Notes under the pieces: model-generated
The model's database searches: none
What the model saw: the letters and a program-made list of their open reading frames with translations, nothing else
Told to the model about the DNA's origin: nothing
Source: DATIXD01 sp035518875
GTDB lineage: Bacteria > Pseudomonadota > Gammaproteobacteria > Methylococcales > Methylococcaceae
Direction: 5' to 3'
NCBI GenBank assembly: GCA_035518875.1
Contig: DATIXD010000014.1
Coordinates: 1 to 41,072 of the forward strand
Length of the DNA: 41,072 bases
Shown: positions 38,722-41,072 of the stretch, one piece after another
Position numbering within the stretch: the first letter of the stretch is position 1
Layout of the letters: every line of letters starts with the position of its first letter
Made by a program: the position numbers and the translations under genes

Positions 38722-40143
38722 ATGTTCTCTGCTAGCGGACTTTACTATCTCAGTGAATGGATCATTCGACTGGTGATGCTTGTTTACGTTCCTCAACGAA
38801 GAAGTGCCGCTGCGTCAAGAACCTGGTTATTGCTGATATTCCTTTTGCCTTGGCCAGGCCTCCTGGTTTACGCGCTCTTCGGCCGAATTTATGTGTCCGC
38901 CGGACGCATCCAGCAGCAGCGTCGGGTTTCGGCCATGATCCGATCCGCTCAGGCCCAAATGCCACAATTGGAACGTTGGGATGGCCGCGACATTTCCCCA
39001 AGGACGGAGCGTGTAAGTCGACTAACCTATCAATTGGCCGATTTCGAAGCGGTCTCCGGAAACAAAGTCGACTTGATCGTAAACTATTCGGAAATAATTG
39101 AGCGGCTGGTGGCAGATATTGATGCCTCCCGCACTCATGTGCACCTTTTATACTATATCTATGAGGACGACGAAACAGGCCGGCGAGTGGCCGAGGCGCT
39201 AATCAGGGCAGTAAAACGCGGCGTGGATTGCCGGCTCATGATGGATGCCGTTGGGTCGCGAACAGCGCTCAGCGGACTCGCCATGAAACTTAGGACTCAA
39301 GGGGTTAAAGTGCAGGCGTTGTTGCCTGTCGGTCTTTTCCGACGAAACGCAGAGCGATTTGACCTTCGCAATCACCGGAAAATCGCGGTGGTGGACTCGC
39401 TAATCGGTTACACGGGCTCGCAGAATATCGCAAATCCAGAGTTCATAAAAGGCTATCCCAATGAGGAACTGGTTGCCCGCGTTTGTGGGCCAATTGTCCA
39501 ACAGCTTCAAGCGGCATTTCTGTCTGACTGGTATTTTGAGACGGGCAATGTTACCGGGGAGGGGACGCACTTTAAGGAAACGAAACCCTCCGGAGATTCT
39601 CCCGCGCAATTAATGCTGAGCGGCCCCGGCTATTTCTATGAGAACGTACAGAAACTCATGATCGCTCTCCTGTATTCCGCCCGGGAAAGGGTGGTCATTG
39701 CCACCCCCTATTTCGTTCCGGATGAAAGTTTTCTGCAAGCGATGGAAACTGCCGTGCAGCAGGGGGTTACTGTAGATCTGGTATTGTCCGCGAAATCCAA
39801 CCAGCGCGTTACAAACCTGGCGCAACGGTCCTATTACGAACAATTGCTGGATGCCGGGGTTCGAATTCACCTCTTCATTCCTCGTTTCCTGCACGCGAAA
39901 CATATGAGTGTGGACGACGAAATTGCATTAATAGGATCAACCAACATCGACATACGGTCATTCGCCCTTAACGCCGAGTTATGTATGCTCATTTATGATC
40001 CAAAGGTCATTGCCACTCTTCGTGACATCCAGGATCGTTATATTGCGGAGAGCCAGCTTGTGATTGCCGAGAAATGGAGGAATCGTCCTTGGCTCGCGAA
40101 GGTAACCCAGAATATTGCGCGATTGGCAGACTCGTTGCTTTGA
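38722..40143 (+). CDS. cls: Cardiolipin synthase (phospholipase D family)
   Basis: A 473-residue membrane enzyme that joins two phosphatidylglycerols to cardiolipin and glycerol (bacterial Cls type). Two N-terminal helices (about residues 5-20 and 33-54) are followed by two HKD phospholipase-D domains: NHRKIAVVDSLIGYTGSQNI (about residue 218) and HAKHMSVDDEIALIGSTNID (about residue 395). Each HxK is followed by the conserved D and G-S/N elements. Ribosome site weak. Together with the MscS protein it fits membrane-stress adaptation. Confidence 0.92.
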   Translation: MFSASGLYYLSEWIIRLVMLVYVPQRRSAAASRTWLLLIFLLPWPGLLVYALFGRIYVSAGRIQQQRRVSAMIRSAQAQMPQLERWDGRDISPRTERVSRLTYQLADFEAVSGNKVDLIVNYSEIIERLVADIDASRTHVHLLYYIYEDDETGRRVAEALIRAVKRGVDCRLMMDAVGSRTALSGLAMKLRTQGVKVQALLPVGLFRRNAERFDLRNHRKIAVVDSLIGYTGSQNIANPEFIKGYPNEELVARVCGPIVQQLQAAFLSDWYFETGNVTGEGTHFKETKPSGDSPAQLMLSGPGYFYENVQKLMIALLYSARERVVIATPYFVPDESFLQAMETAVQQGVTVDLVLSAKSNQRVTNLAQRSYYEQLLDAGVRIHLFIPRFLHAKHMSVDDEIALIGSTNIDIRSFALNAELCMLIYDPKVIATLRDIQDRYIAESQLVIAEKWRNRPWLAKVTQNIARLADSLL

Positions 40144-40259
40144 AGAGCAGCGGAGTTATAATTTAGAGGGTGGCCGGATATCTTATGGATATCGCAAAGA
40201 TCATTTAGTCGGTGGCAGGTGAGGCAATGATCCATCAGGATCCAATCTTTCTCTGGGAT

Positions 40260-40732
40260 CTACTTCCACAATCCCTTCCCGGTTTCCCTCGCCTCACGCT
40301 CAAACTGTCTGAACTCATCCAGGTATTTGAACGGGTATTTCTTGTAGGCATGTCCGTAGCCCTGGCGGATCAGCTCGGCGTTGAGGAAGGTGTCGTCGGG
40401 GAGATAGACAAAGGCCAGGAGGCCGCCGTAACGATCCCGCCTTTGCCAGTCGTACTCTCCAGCCTGACCTTCTTGCCCTCCACGATTTTCTGAGTAAACC
40501 GATAGGCCTCCTCCGCATAATACTGAACGGGCTTCCGGGGGTGATGAAGCTCCGGTGTATCCACCCCGATCAGCCTCACCCTGTCCTTATTGGCCAGCAC
40601 AATCGTATTCCCATCCACGGCACGGGTTACAAGATAATAGTCTGCGCCGATCGAATTCGATGCTGCGAAGAACAACGGGGCCAGAAAGATCACCGAAACG
40701 ATGGTTGTATGTTTTAAGTGGTTCATTGACAT
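40260..40732 (-). pseudogene. Secreted thermonuclease (SNase-like), frameshifted
   Basis: Read on the minus strand, an N-terminal signal (MSMNHLKHTTIVSVIFLAPL) leads into the SNase fold: VTRAVDGNTIVLANKDRVRL then IGVDTPELHHPRKPVQYY. The intact frame then fails: after KKVRLE the expected continuation YDWQRRDRYGGLLAFVYLPD, then LNAELIRQGYGHAYKKYPFK and FEREARETGKGLWK, is in another frame. The switch is at about 40454-40459, where GAGAG in place of GAG adds two bases. With the two bases removed the product would be about 156 residues, normal for the family. A sequencing error is possible. The active-site Arg (R in RVRLIG, R in QRRDRYGG) are present in the combined sequence. Confidence 0.8.
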
Positions 40733-40915
40733 TTCTGCTACCTCTCTGCTACCATCTTACAGATTCTTAGACATACTTATCCCTGTTATGGATTAATCTT
40801 TGTCCAGCTTTTGTATCGGTGGAAGTTGTGGTAAGGTATTGGTGGAGTTATCTGAAGATTTTTCGTAGAGTGAAATATCACCAGATCAGATGAGGGGCGT
40901 GTTCCTTCATTACAA

Positions 40916-41071
40916 CTATTGATTTTTGACCACTTGAGGTTGCCAGCTTTTCCTGCCGTATGGAATACCGAGCTTGTTCATCCGCTTCCTAAGAGTATTT
41001 GGGTGAAGCCCCAGGAGTTGCGCAGCTCCACTTGGTCCGTTGATCTTGCCACCGGCCGTTCGCAATGCTTG
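40916..41071 (-). CDS. C-terminal helix-turn-helix of a sigma-54-dependent regulator (rest outside window)
   Basis: On the minus strand the frame entering from the right edge reads ALRTAGGKINGPSGAAQLLG, then LHPNTLRKRMNKLGIPYGRK and stops at 40916. This is the Fis-type helix-turn-helix that ends NtrC/FhlA-type activators (G-x-I-x-G-P-x-G-A-A-x-x-L-G-L-x-x-x-T-L-R-x-R-M-x-K-L-G-I). It parallels the C-terminus of the activator at 6780 (GPSGAAAKLGIPHTTLESKI). About 51 codons are visible; AAA+ and sensor domains would lie past the window. It points toward the island from the opposite side. Confidence 0.85.
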   Translation of the reverse strand, partial: QALRTAGGKINGPSGAAQLLGLHPNTLRKRMNKLGIPYGRKSWQPQVVKNQ

Positions 41072-41072
41072 C

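Overview
The window looks like a chromosomal stretch of a Gram-negative bacterium. It encodes an outer-membrane efflux lipoprotein, periplasmic adaptor, signal-peptide-bearing periplasmic proteins and sigma-54 promoters, and most genes have strong AGGAGG-type ribosome sites with occasional GTG/TTG starts. No taxonomic marker gene is present. The mix (multi-PAS sigma-54 activator, HdeD, DUF1269, BON and PRC-barrel proteins) would fit Nitrospirota, Methylomirabilota or a deltaproteobacterium-like lineage, but that is only a guess.

Layout. Positions 1-1513 hold the end of a sulfate-type ABC ATPase (cysA) and two small unknown genes. Positions 1658-6098 form one tightly coupled operon for a DevC/DevA/DevB-like ABC exporter plus a NodT-type outer-membrane channel. 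A gene-poor gap (6099-6779) carries what looks like the 3' half of a tRNA gene, a possible scar of an integration site. From 6780 almost to the right edge the window is a dense stress-tolerance island: a six-PAS sigma-54 activator, STAS and cNMP-domain proteins, three HdeD-family membrane proteins, rhomboid, LemA, TPM proteins, an MgtA-like P-type ATPase, FtsH, an UbiB-like kinase, DUF1269 proteins, M48 and M50 proteases, Hsp20, BON and PRC-barrel proteins, an RNase II/R-type exonuclease, helical/coiled-coil proteins, YqjD/YqjE-like membrane proteins, UspA, MscS and cardiolipin synthase. At the right edge, on the minus strand, are a frameshifted thermonuclease and the C-terminal helix-turn-helix of a second sigma-54-type regulator.

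The most notable structure is a regulatory cassette present four times (about 9974-10300, 22612-22974, 25352-25743, 30943-31206). Each copy has the same architecture: a 13-bp dyad (ATTCTCGAAGAAT or one mismatch), an IHF-like site, and a -24/-12 sigma-54 promoter (TGGCA-N6-TTGCA), with the dyad centred about 80 bp before the predicted start. The first copy lies immediately behind the sigma-54 activator gene and drives an intact STAS gene. Copies 2 and 3 also carry remnants of the activator's 3' end upstream and broken STAS genes downstream. So a promoter born at the activator locus seems to have been copied in front of three other stress-gene clusters, making a physically linked, probably co-regulated regulon. 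The island also contains several gene fusions, truncations and remnants (PRC/coiled-coil chimera, 3-hydroxyacyl-CoA dehydrogenase fragment joined to UspA, truncated oxidoreductase), consistent with repeated rearrangement.
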